Source: Lactobacillus sp. (GTDB taxonomy: Bacteria; Bacillota; Bacilli; Lactobacillales; Lactobacillaceae). From it: a stretch of 64,000 nucleotides of DNA. Below are positions 16,822 through 24,649 of the stretch, piece after piece. The notes under the pieces were generated by a model, which was given only the letters and a program-made list of their open reading frames with translations, ran no database searches and had not been told where the DNA came from. The first letter of the stretch is position 1. Every line of letters starts with the position of its first letter. The stretch spans positions 62,001-126,000 of the forward strand of contig JAUMUC010000001.1 in NCBI GenBank assembly GCA_030530865.1, written 5' to 3'. The position numbers and the translations under genes are program-made.

Positions 16822-17781
16822 ATGCCGAAAATTTTAACACTCATCGTTCCTTGCTACAACGAAGAAGCGGTTTTGCCAGACAGTAGTGGAAAGCTTAAGA
16901 AAATCATGGACGAGTTAATTGCCAAAGAAAAGATCTCGAAGCATAGCCAAATTTTATTCGTGAATGATGGCTCAACTGATAAAACTTGGTCAATTATCCA
17001 ATTACTTGAAGATCAAGATGAAATATTTTCTGGCATTAGACTCAGTCGCAACTTTGGCCACCAAAATGCAGTTATGGCCGGGCTTAGTAAAGCAGTATCT
17101 TTTTCAGACTATATGATTACGATTGACTGTGATTTACAAGATGATGAAAATAAAATTATTGAAATGATAGATAAAGCAAATGCTGGAAAAGATATTGTCT
17201 TTGGTGTCAGAAATGACCGTCAAAGTGATACCAACTTTAAGCGAAACACGGCTAATGGCTTTTACTGGCTAATGAATAAAATGGGCATTAAGCTAATCCC
17301 TAATCATGCCGACTTCCGCTTGATGACTAAAAGAGCTGTGACTGCGATGCTTGAATATCAAGAAGATAACTTATTCTTGAGAGGTATTGTTACAGAATTG
17401 GGCTTTGAAACGGACTATGTCTACTACAAGCGTAAGCCTAGACTAGCTGGTGAAAGTCACTATCCTTTCAAGAAAATGGTTGCTTTAGCTTTAAATGGAA
17501 TAACTTCATTTACCACTGTTCCTTTGAAATTGATTTCTTACCTAGGATTTGCCATTTGCTTAGTGAGCTTTTTAGGATTAATTATAATTCATCGAGATAT
17601 TTTAGGATTATCTTTATGGCTCTTAGGTGGAATTCAAATTTTAACAATCGGAGTTGTTGGTCTATACATCTCAAAGATTTTTACCGATGTAAAAAAGCGA
17701 CCTCGTTTCATAATTGAAGATGATGAATACAGCTTTAAACAACGGTTTCAGCAAAAGAAAATAGTTTTAATGAAAAAGTAA
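16822..17781 (+). CDS. GtrB/YkcC-like polyprenyl-phosphate glycosyltransferase (GT2)
   Basis: The 319-residue protein has a GT2 catalytic domain: LIVPCYNEEAVLP at the start, FVNDGSTDKTW near 48, and the metal-binding TIDCDLQDDE near 100. RLSRNFGHQNAVMAGL lies between. Two membrane helices follow at about 235-285, the layout of bacterial dolichol-phosphate-mannose-synthase homologues. It loads a sugar from a nucleotide donor onto undecaprenyl phosphate on the cytoplasmic face. It lies 13 bases after the GT-C gene, the same order as ykcB-ykcC in Bacillus. ATG 16822 is chosen because AAGAGGTGAT precedes it; the GTG at 16813 is within that site. Confidence 0.92.
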   Translation: MPKILTLIVPCYNEEAVLPDSSGKLKKIMDELIAKEKISKHSQILFVNDGSTDKTWSIIQLLEDQDEIFSGIRLSRNFGHQNAVMAGLSKAVSFSDYMITIDCDLQDDENKIIEMIDKANAGKDIVFGVRNDRQSDTNFKRNTANGFYWLMNKMGIKLIPNHADFRLMTKRAVTAMLEYQEDNLFLRGIVTELGFETDYVYYKRKPRLAGESHYPFKKMVALALNGITSFTTVPLKLISYLGFAICLVSFLGLIIIHRDILGLSLWLLGGIQILTIGVVGLYISKIFTDVKKRPRFIIEDDEYSFKQRFQQKKIVLMKK

Positions 17782-17785
17782 ACAA

Positions 17786-17815
17786 AAGCCTAGTTGAAAA
17801 AACTAGGCTTTTTTT
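17786..17815 (+). terminator. rho-independent terminator after the GT2 gene
   Basis: Perfect 10-bp stem AAGCCTAGTT / AACTAGGCTT, five-base loop, then T run. Confidence 0.92.
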
Positions 17816-17854
17816 GTAAAGTTAATAAGTAATCTATATGAAGCGGGGAATCGT

Positions 17855-18796
17855 ATGAAAAAGAAAAAAATCCTGAAATGGCTTTTGGGCATCATCGTCG
17901 TCATCTTTATTGCCCTAAGTGCTGCCAGTGTTTACTTCTTTAATGTGGCAGTTGTTCCAGGTAAGAAGAGCTTTTTGTCTAAAGACAAGCAATATCCAAA
18001 GACCAGTATCGTTTATCAAAATAAAGCTTGGTATAAACGAGTTAAAAAGAGTAACTGGAAAATGACTAGTGCCAGTGGCAATTATCGTCTTGATGCTAAC
18101 TATATCAGTGCTCATTCTAATAAGACCGTAGTTATCTTACACGGTTACATGAATAATAAAGATCGCATGGGTGAATATGCAGCAATGTTCCACCAACTAG
18201 GTTATAACGTCTTATTGCCAGATGCTCGTGCTCATGGCCAAAGCCAAGGTAAGTATATTGGCTATGGTTATCCAGAACGTTATGATGTGAGAAAATGGAT
18301 TAAGCTATTGCTGAAAAAGACTGGTCAAAAGCAAGAAGTTGCTATCTACGGTCTTTCGATGGGAGCTGCGACAGCGATGATGACGACTGGAATTAAGTTG
18401 CCAAGTCAAGTTAAGGCGGTCATTGAAGATTGTGGTTACTCAGGTGTTAAGGATGAAATTGAATATGAAGCCGGTAATTTATATCACTTGCCAGCATTCC
18501 CAAGATTCCCATTAGTTGAGATGTTATCCTTGATTAACCGTGTCAAAGTCGGCTATTTCATGGGGGATGCAAGCTCAGTAGTGGCTTTATCTCACAACAA
18601 ATTACCTGTCTTCTTTATTCACGGAAATAAAGATACTTTTGTCCCAACCAGAATGGTTTACGCAAACTATGCTGCTACCAAGGGTCCTAAAGAATTATGG
18701 TTTACCAAGGGTGCCAAGCATGCTGAATCATTTGAAAAATATCCAAAACTTTACAAGGAAAAAGTTAAGGCCTTTTTGAACAAATATATGAAATAA
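17855..18796 (+). CDS. membrane-anchored alpha/beta hydrolase
   Basis: The 313-residue protein has a basic N-terminus and one hydrophobic anchor (about residues 9-31), then an alpha/beta hydrolase domain exposed outside the membrane. Landmarks are VILHGYMNNKDRM (oxyanion region), the nucleophile elbow YGLSMGAAT, the acid in GNKDTFVP and His in KGAKHAESF, so the triad is complete. It resembles the YqkD-like family of uncharacterised extracellular esterases or peptidases; the substrate is unknown. GCGGGGA precedes the ATG. Terminators bracket it, so it is monocistronic. Confidence 0.88.
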   Translation: MKKKKILKWLLGIIVVIFIALSAASVYFFNVAVVPGKKSFLSKDKQYPKTSIVYQNKAWYKRVKKSNWKMTSASGNYRLDANYISAHSNKTVVILHGYMNNKDRMGEYAAMFHQLGYNVLLPDARAHGQSQGKYIGYGYPERYDVRKWIKLLLKKTGQKQEVAIYGLSMGAATAMMTTGIKLPSQVKAVIEDCGYSGVKDEIEYEAGNLYHLPAFPRFPLVEMLSLINRVKVGYFMGDASSVVALSHNKLPVFFIHGNKDTFVPTRMVYANYAATKGPKELWFTKGAKHAESFEKYPKLYKEKVKAFLNKYMK

Positions 18797-18822
18797 AAAA
18801 TACCCCGGAAGGGGTATTTTTT
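18796..18822. terminator. bidirectional terminator between hydrolase and rRNA methyltransferase genes
   Basis: AAAAATACCCC / GGGGTATTTTT perfect stem with GGAA loop. It is flanked by A and T runs, so it serves both convergent genes. Confidence 0.9.
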
Positions 18823-20194
18823 AGTCTCTAGCCACTAATTTAACAATACACTCACAGCGTGGAGTTTGTGGCAACATATCAATATTTTGAATCAAACGCA
18901 CATCGTACTTGTTAGCCAATAAGACTAAATCTTGTGCCAAAGTTGATGGGTTACATGAGATGTAAACAAAATTCTTTGGCATGACTTGTAAGATGGTCTT
19001 GATCAACTTCTTACCTAAACCTGTTCTTGGTGGGTCAACGATTAAGGCATCCATTGGTACACCAGCTGCCGCTAATTCAGGTAAAATCTTATCGACATTG
19101 CCAGTGATAAATTCAGCATTTCTAATGTGATTTAACTTCGCATTATGCTTCGCATCTTCAACTGCTTCGGGAATTGATTCAATCCCGATAACATGCTTCA
19201 CTTCACGACTAGCGATTAATCCAATTGTACCAACACCACAGTAGGCATCGATCAAAGTCATGTCACTAGTTAAGTTCAAGTATTTCAAAGCTTCTGCGTA
19301 AAGACGTTCAGTTTGTACTGGATTTAATTGGAAAAAGGCACGTGGTGAAAGAGCAAATTTCACATCCAGCAGTTGTTCCATGATTTGATTTTTACCAGCT
19401 AACTTAACGGTCTTTTCGCCCCATACTAATGGGTTATCGAAACTGGTGACGTTTTGGAACACACTCACTACTTGTGGTAATTCCATGATCTTTTTAGCTA
19501 AGTAACTAAGGCCATTGATCTTCAAAGTAGTAGTGATCAAAGTTACTTGAATTTCGCCAGTTGCTTGAGCTTGACGGACAACAACGGTTTTAACACCGTG
19601 ACGCTTTTGACGAATACGGGCAATTGGGTAACGGCCTTCGATCAATAGCTTTTTAATTTCACGCTCTACTTTTTGCGTAGCTTCGTTTTGAGTTGGCATC
19701 GTGGGGATGTCGACTACTTCGTGACTTTCAGGCTTGTACAAACCTTGAGCCATGAAACGACCTTGCATTTGCAATTGGTATGATGCTTTTGCCCGATAAT
19801 GCCATTGATCTGGAGCGGGGATAGTGCTCTTGATCTTGTAGTTTTGCCAATCACGGGGATGGTAGCGACGCAAAGCTTCCTTAACAATATTTTTCTTGAA
19901 TTTTAATTGGGCATCATAATTCATGTGGGCTAATTCAAGACCACCAATTTCTGGTGAAACGCCTTCTGGAAAATCAACGCGATCAGCTGATTTTTCTTTA
20001 ATTCTAACTAATTCACCAGTCATGTAGTGAGGCTTTTCGTCAACGATATTAGCCACAACGACTTCACCAGGTAAGGCACCTTTGATAAAAATGATTTTCT
20101 TTTTGTAGTAACCAAGGCCTTCGCCGTTGATACCAAGGTCCTTAATGGTGATAATTACAGGTTTTCTTTTTCTTTCATGTGATTTTTGATACAT
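18821..20194 (-). CDS. rlmD: 23S rRNA (uracil-5-)-methyltransferase, RlmCD/RumA type
   Basis: The 457-residue protein has an N-terminal TRAM domain (about 10-66), a central domain and a SAM-dependent methyltransferase domain with IDAYCGVGTIGL near 316. The catalytic Cys lies in VYISCNPSTLAQDL near 417 and the NPPY-like motif reads VDPPRTGL. It methylates C5 of uridines in 23S rRNA. The four cysteines that hold the iron-sulfur cluster in RumA are absent: the segment between TRAM and central domain (about 72-92) reads FPEGVSPEIGGLELAH. Other members of the group without the cluster are known. RNA target is inferred. Confidence 0.9.
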   Translation of the reverse strand: MYQKSHERKRKPVIITIKDLGINGEGLGYYKKKIIFIKGALPGEVVVANIVDEKPHYMTGELVRIKEKSADRVDFPEGVSPEIGGLELAHMNYDAQLKFKKNIVKEALRRYHPRDWQNYKIKSTIPAPDQWHYRAKASYQLQMQGRFMAQGLYKPESHEVVDIPTMPTQNEATQKVEREIKKLLIEGRYPIARIRQKRHGVKTVVVRQAQATGEIQVTLITTTLKINGLSYLAKKIMELPQVVSVFQNVTSFDNPLVWGEKTVKLAGKNQIMEQLLDVKFALSPRAFFQLNPVQTERLYAEALKYLNLTSDMTLIDAYCGVGTIGLIASREVKHVIGIESIPEAVEDAKHNAKLNHIRNAEFITGNVDKILPELAAAGVPMDALIVDPPRTGLGKKLIKTILQVMPKNFVYISCNPSTLAQDLVLLANKYDVRLIQNIDMLPQTPRCECIVKLVARD

Positions 20195-20289
20195 TTTTAC
20201 TTCTTTCTACTAAAAACTACCTGAGATATTGCATAATTGATCATAGCAAGTTCAAGTAAAATTTGCTAGCATAAAAAGTAGGAGGTTCT

Positions 20290-21075
20290 ATGCCAAAAAT
20301 TACGAAAGTCAGTGCACAACAAAAGCGTAAACGCTACAATATTTTTGTCGACGGTACTTATCGTTTCAGTGTTTCACCTGATACCTTAGCAAAATTCGTG
20401 TTAGTCAAAGGAGCAGAATTCACTGATGATGAATTGAATAAAATTCAAAGTGCCGAGCAGGATAATAAATTGTACACACTGGCACTTAATTATTTATCTT
20501 ATGAGCCACGGACCGTCAGCGAAGTTACGACTTATTTAACTGAAAAAGAAGCTAGTGAAGACCAAATTGAACAGGTGCTAGCTCATTTAATTGACTTAAA
20601 CTTATTAAATGATGAGCATTATGTTGAATTGTTCATCAATCACAACTTTGCCGTCGGACAGGATGGCCCCGTAAAAGTAAAAAGTAAATTGCTAGCTAAA
20701 GGGATTGCCCCAGAATTAACTGAAGTGATTGATGATGCTGATGAACGCTATTTAGATTTAGCTGAAAAAGTCATTCGGAGTCTGTCTAAAAAACAAGGAA
20801 AATTGGCCAGTCGTGAATTAGCTCAAAAGATGCGACAAAAGCTCATGCAACATGGCTTTGTTAATGACCAAATCAATGAAGTAATCAACTTTGAAGTTGA
20901 TGAAGAGCAAGAACAAGAAGCCCTTAAAATACAAGGAATTAAAGCGTATAAACGTTATAGAAAAGATCAACAACGAATCATTCGCTATTTAGTGCAACAC
21001 GGCTTTTCATACAGTCAAGCTCAGGCTTTTGCTAACGGTGAAGTGATTCCGTTTGATGAATTAGATGAATATTAG
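20290..21075 (+). CDS. recX: regulatory protein RecX
   Basis: The 261-residue protein starts with ITKVSAQQKRKRYNIFVDGTYRFSVSPDTL, the usual beta-rich head of Firmicute RecX. Repeated three-helix units follow, seen as LNYLSYEPRTVSEV, IDLNLLNDEHYVELFI and related blocks to LVQHGFSYSQA near the end. RecX binds RecA filaments and modulates recombination. AGGAGG precedes the ATG. recA itself lies 34 kb downstream. The next gene begins 9 bases after the stop, so they may be cotranscribed. Confidence 0.93.
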   Translation: MPKITKVSAQQKRKRYNIFVDGTYRFSVSPDTLAKFVLVKGAEFTDDELNKIQSAEQDNKLYTLALNYLSYEPRTVSEVTTYLTEKEASEDQIEQVLAHLIDLNLLNDEHYVELFINHNFAVGQDGPVKVKSKLLAKGIAPELTEVIDDADERYLDLAEKVIRSLSKKQGKLASRELAQKMRQKLMQHGFVNDQINEVINFEVDEEQEQEALKIQGIKAYKRYRKDQQRIIRYLVQHGFSYSQAQAFANGEVIPFDELDEY

Positions 21076-21084
21076 GAGAAATAA

Positions 21085-21552
21085 ATGGAAGCAGTAGATT
21101 TTATTGGACGCTTATTTTTTGACAGCATGATGGATGAAAGCAGAAGTTTTGCCAAAGCCAATCATGAAATGGAAAATGACGAAAAGTTTCAAGCTTTTTT
21201 AAATGAACACAATTTAAACGATCAACGAAGCAGTTTAGTAGTTTTTGGACCAGAAAACTTCGTATATTGGTACGGTGTGGTTGTCCCACATGGCTCAATT
21301 TCCGATTTAGCCGGCCTGATGAAGTTTGAATTACCTAAAGCAGAAGTTGCTACTGAAACGCAAGACGGTAATATTAGTTCATTAGATTTGCCATTGAATC
21401 ATGAAATTCCAGCTTTTTTGAAGAAATTGACTGATAAGGGCATCGAAGTTTACGAAAACTTAGGCGATAGTGACACACCATATGTGTTAACCACAGCTGA
21501 TACGGCAGAAAAAAAGCTGACTCAAGTTTTATACTTGAAAGTCAGCGATTAA
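21085..21552 (+). CDS. uncharacterised 155-residue protein downstream of recX
   Basis: I do not recognise this family. The protein is acidic, soluble, has no signal peptide, and contains a central VVFGPENFVYWYGVVVPHG segment that looks like a conserved core, plus a C-terminal TQVLYLKVSD strand. AGGAGAAATAA precedes the ATG. It follows recX by 9 bases and meets the convergent membrane-protein gene with a four-base overlap. Any link to recombination is only positional. Confidence 0.7.
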   Translation: MEAVDFIGRLFFDSMMDESRSFAKANHEMENDEKFQAFLNEHNLNDQRSSLVVFGPENFVYWYGVVVPHGSISDLAGLMKFELPKAEVATETQDGNISSLDLPLNHEIPAFLKKLTDKGIEVYENLGDSDTPYVLTTADTAEKKLTQVLYLKVSD

Positions 21553-21998
21553 TGAATTGATAAATTATCATATTCAATATATGAGCCCAGGCAAGTTGAA
21601 ACAAACATGATCAATAAAATATAGCCGATTGTTGAACCGACGATTTCATCAAGGGTGAAGAGATTTCTGACCAAGTAAGTGCTCAAAAAGCAGAGGCAGA
21701 AGTCCAACACAATATTTAAGAATAAAAAGACTGGGCGTCTTCTAATTGAGAAGAAGCGTAAGAATTGCTTGAAAAATTGATTGTCAGCTTTTAAAGCCAC
21801 TAAATCAAGGGGCCGTTGAATTGTTGCCTTAATTGCGAACATGATAAAGGCACCGCAAATGGCACCTGCGAAGGTTCTGAATAATTCGCTGGCATGTAAA
21901 ACTAAAGCGTTGTAGCCGATACCAATAATTAGTAGGCTACAAATATATGGGATTAACAACAAAAAGATAAAAACTAACACTAGGTGACTTTTTTTCAT
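21549..21998 (-). CDS. uncharacterised four-helix membrane protein
   Basis: The 149-residue protein has four hydrophobic segments (about 5-29, 36-62, 81-104, 116-140) separated by short basic loops such as FSIRRRPVF, with a positive N-terminus (MKKSH). No domain is recognised. The ATG at 21998 follows GAGG; the upstream in-frame ATG at 22010 overlaps that site and is unlikely. It diverges from the CorC-like gene and converges on the 155-residue gene. Confidence 0.68.
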   Translation of the reverse strand: MKKSHLVLVFIFLLLIPYICSLLIIGIGYNALVLHASELFRTFAGAICGAFIMFAIKATIQRPLDLVALKADNQFFKQFLRFFSIRRRPVFLFLNIVLDFCLCFLSTYLVRNLFTLDEIVGSTIGYILLIMFVSTCLGSYIEYDNLSIH

Positions 21999-22051
21999 AG
22001 TAAACCTCATTTCTAGTGTTATTTTAGCATATAATAAAATTACTGTGATTG

Positions 22052-22060
22052 TGATATAAT
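22052..22060 (+). promoter_or_regulatory. extended -10 promoter element for the CorC-like gene
   Basis: TGATATAAT fits the extended -10 consensus and lies 42 bases before the chosen ATG at 22102. Confidence 0.55.
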
Positions 22061-22101
22061 CAAAAAGATTTAATTAGATTCAGAAAGTGAGAAACAAATA
22101 T

Positions 22102-22980
22102 ATGAGTACTGGCCCGGAGCCGCAGGGATTAATTGCTAAATTCAAGGCAAAATTTGATAAGAAGCCAACGACTTTACCTAAAGATCATTTGGCTAAAGAA
22201 ATCAGTAAATTTTACGAGTTAAAGCAAATTAATGAAAATGAATATTCAATGCTTCGTGGACTTTTGTCTTTCCAAGATAAGACAGCAAGAGAAGTTATGG
22301 TGCCACGTCCTGACGCATTTATGGTGGATAGTTCTGTCCCATTTTCAGAAAATCTCGATGAAATCTTAAGAGAACCATATTCTCGGGTCCCAGTATTTGA
22401 AGGGGATAAAGACCATGTGATCGGTATTATTCATATTAGATCAGTTTTACGTAAAGCTAGACAAATTGGCTTTGACAAGATCAAATATGACGATATCATG
22501 CTTGAACCATTATTTGCTTCAGAAAATATTGAATTAAGTGACTTATTAGTTGAAATGCAACATACCCAACGTCAAATGGCAATTTTGCTTGATGAATATG
22601 GTGGGGTAACTGGTCTAGCTACGATTGAAGACTTGATCGAAGAAATCGTTGGTGAAATTGACGACGAAGTTGATAAGACACAAGTTTTATACAATCAAAT
22701 TAATGATCACCAATATGTTATCTACGGTAAGATGCCACTAGATGACTTCAATGATACTTTTGGTACGCACTTAGAGATGGAAGATGTCGACACGATTGCT
22801 GGCTATATGATCTTTAAACTAGGTGTCATTCCTACAAAAGGGGAAAAGCTTTCAGTACCATTAGACAACGGAATGATTTTAACAACTAGAAGAATGAAAG
22901 GCAGTCGTTTAATTACTGTTTTATTAACGATGCCAAAAGAAGAGGAACAGGACGAGGATGACGCTACAAGAAGAAGTTAA
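22102..22980 (+). CDS. CorC/HlyC-type CBS-domain protein (soluble)
   Basis: The 292-residue protein lacks the DUF21 membrane domain. It starts with a charged linker, has two CBS domains (about 60-190; [52 protein letters not shown]), then a CorC_HlyC domain (about 205-285). It is a cytoplasmic accessory or regulator of metal efflux; the CNNM-type protein at 856-2178 is a possible membrane partner. ATG 22102 is preferred over GTG 22087 because AGAAAGTGAG sits upstream. The 3' end overlaps prfC by 23 bases. Confidence 0.86.
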   Translation: MSTGPEPQGLIAKFKAKFDKKPTTLPKDHLAKEISKFYELKQINENEYSMLRGLLSFQDKTAREVMVPRPDAFMVDSSVPFSENLDEILREPYSRVPVFEGDKDHVIGIIHIRSVLRKARQIGFDKIKYDDIMLEPLFASENIELSDLLVEMQHTQRQMAILLDEYGGVTGLATIEDLIEEIVGEIDDEVDKTQVLYNQINDHQYVIYGKMPLDDFNDTFGTHLEMEDVDTIAGYMIFKLGVIPTKGEKLSVPLDNGMILTTRRMKGSRLITVLLTMPKEEEQDEDDATRRS

Positions 22981-24517
22981 TTCACGCAGAACATTTGCGA
23001 TTATTTCCCACCCCGATGCTGGTAAGACAACTATTACTGAACAAATGTTGCTCTTTGGTGGGGTTATCAGAAATGCAGGTACAGTTAAAGCTAGAAAAAC
23101 TGGTAACTATGCTACAAGTGACTGGATGGAAATTGAAAAGCAACGTGGTATTTCTGTAACAAGTTCCGTAATGCAATTCGAATTTGAAGGCAAGCGGATC
23201 AACATTTTGGATACACCCGGACACGAAGACTTTTCTGAAGATACTTACCGGACATTGATGGCGGTTGACGCTGCGGTCATGGTAATCGACTCAGCCAAAG
23301 GGATCGAACCACAAACTAGAAAGCTTTTCAAAGTTGTTAAGCAACGTGGTATTCCAATTTTCACCTTTATGAACAAGCTTGACCGTGATGGCCGAGAACC
23401 GCTTGATTTGATCGCTGAATTGGAAAACTTACTTGGTATTGAAGGAGTAGCCATGAACTGGCCAATCGGTTCAGGTCAAACTTTAAAGGGACTTTACGAT
23501 TTAACTAATAATCGTGTCGAATTGTATCGTAAAGACGAAGCTGATCGTTTTATTCCACTCAATGATGACGGTAGTGTGGATAACCCATTAGCAGACGATC
23601 CACAATTTAAAGACACCTTAGATGAAATTGATTTAATTAAGGGTGCAGGTAATGAATTCGACCGTGAACTAGTTTTAGCAGGTGAACAAACACCAGTCTT
23701 CTTCGGATCAGCTTTAACTAACTTTGGTGTAGAAACCTTCTTACAATCATTCGTTGATTTGGCTCCAGCACCAAGTAAGCATGTTGTTAATGAAGATGAA
23801 GAATTAGCCCCAGATAACGAAGAATTCTCAGGCTTTGTTTTCAAAATTCAAGCCAACATGAACCCACAACACCGTGATCGGATCGCCTTTGTTAGAATTT
23901 GTAGTGGTAAGTTCACCAAAGGAATCGACGTTACACTTGAAAGAACTGGCAAGACATTGCGTTTGAATAATGCGACTGAATTCATGTCTAGTTCAAGAAT
24001 GCAAGTTAGTGAAGCAGTCGCTGGTGACATTGTAGGTCTATACGACACTGGTAACTTCCAAATTGGTGATTCAATTTATTCAGGCAAGCATGCCGTCAAG
24101 TTTGCACCACTTCCTGAATTTACGCCAGAACTCTTTGTTAGAGTTTCTGCTAAAAACGTCATGAAGCAAAAGTCATTCCACAAGGGAATTACTCAACTTG
24201 TTCAAGAAGGTGCGATTCAACTTTACCAAAATTGGCAAACTGAAGAATACATTCTTGGGGCAGTTGGTCAATTGCAATTTGAAGTGTTCAAATTTAGAAT
24301 GCAAAACGAATACAACTCTGAAGTAGAAATGACTTCAATTGGTCACAGAGTTGCTAGATGGATTGACCCAAAAGACTTAGATTTAAGCATGTCTAGTCAA
24401 AGAAACTTATTAGTGAAAGATCGCTTCGGTAACCCATTATTCCTCTTTGAAAATGAATACGCTGAGAGATTTTTCAAAGATAAGTATCCTGACGTTAAGT
24501 TAACTGAAAAACTATAG
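22958..24517 (+). CDS. prfC: peptide chain release factor 3
   Basis: The 519-residue GTPase has P-loop [10 protein letters not shown] (about 16-25), switch regions with [14 protein letters not shown]3 DTPGHEDF and G4 NKLDRD, followed by EF-G-like domains II and III. It recycles RF1 and RF2 from the ribosome after termination. Length fits the family. The ATG lies 23 bases inside the preceding gene behind GACGAGG. A terminator follows. Confidence 0.96.
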   Translation: MTLQEEVNSRRTFAIISHPDAGKTTITEQMLLFGGVIRNAGTVKARKTGNYATSDWMEIEKQRGISVTSSVMQFEFEGKRINILDTPGHEDFSEDTYRTLMAVDAAVMVIDSAKGIEPQTRKLFKVVKQRGIPIFTFMNKLDRDGREPLDLIAELENLLGIEGVAMNWPIGSGQTLKGLYDLTNNRVELYRKDEADRFIPLNDDGSVDNPLADDPQFKDTLDEIDLIKGAGNEFDRELVLAGEQTPVFFGSALTNFGVETFLQSFVDLAPAPSKHVVNEDEELAPDNEEFSGFVFKIQANMNPQHRDRIAFVRICSGKFTKGIDVTLERTGKTLRLNNATEFMSSSRMQVSEAVAGDIVGLYDTGNFQIGDSIYSGKHAVKFAPLPEFTPELFVRVSAKNVMKQKSFHKGITQLVQEGAIQLYQNWQTEEYILGAVGQLQFEVFKFRMQNEYNSEVEMTSIGHRVARWIDPKDLDLSMSSQRNLLVKDRFGNPLFLFENEYAERFFKDKYPDVKLTEKL

Positions 24518-24520
24518 AGA

Positions 24521-24547
24521 AAAGCAGTTATTAAATAACTGCTTTTT
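24521..24547 (+). terminator. rho-independent terminator after prfC
   Basis: Perfect 10-bp stem AAAGCAGTTA / TAACTGCTTT, TTAAA loop and T run. Confidence 0.9.
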
Positions 24548-24569
24548 ATGTCGCTTTTATTGTAAGCAC

Positions 24570-24585
24570 TATCATATATGTGATA
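24570..24585. repeat. short inverted repeat upstream of the first adhesin gene
   Basis: TATCA-TATATG-TGATA is a perfect 5-bp inverted repeat, 65 bases before the adhesin ATG. It may be a regulator site or chance in AT-rich DNA. Confidence 0.25.
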
Positions 24586-24649
24586 TTCTTTTATATGGAG
24601 TAGCGTTAAAAAGACGCACATTTTGTTAAAAAAAAGGGGAGAGAAAAAT

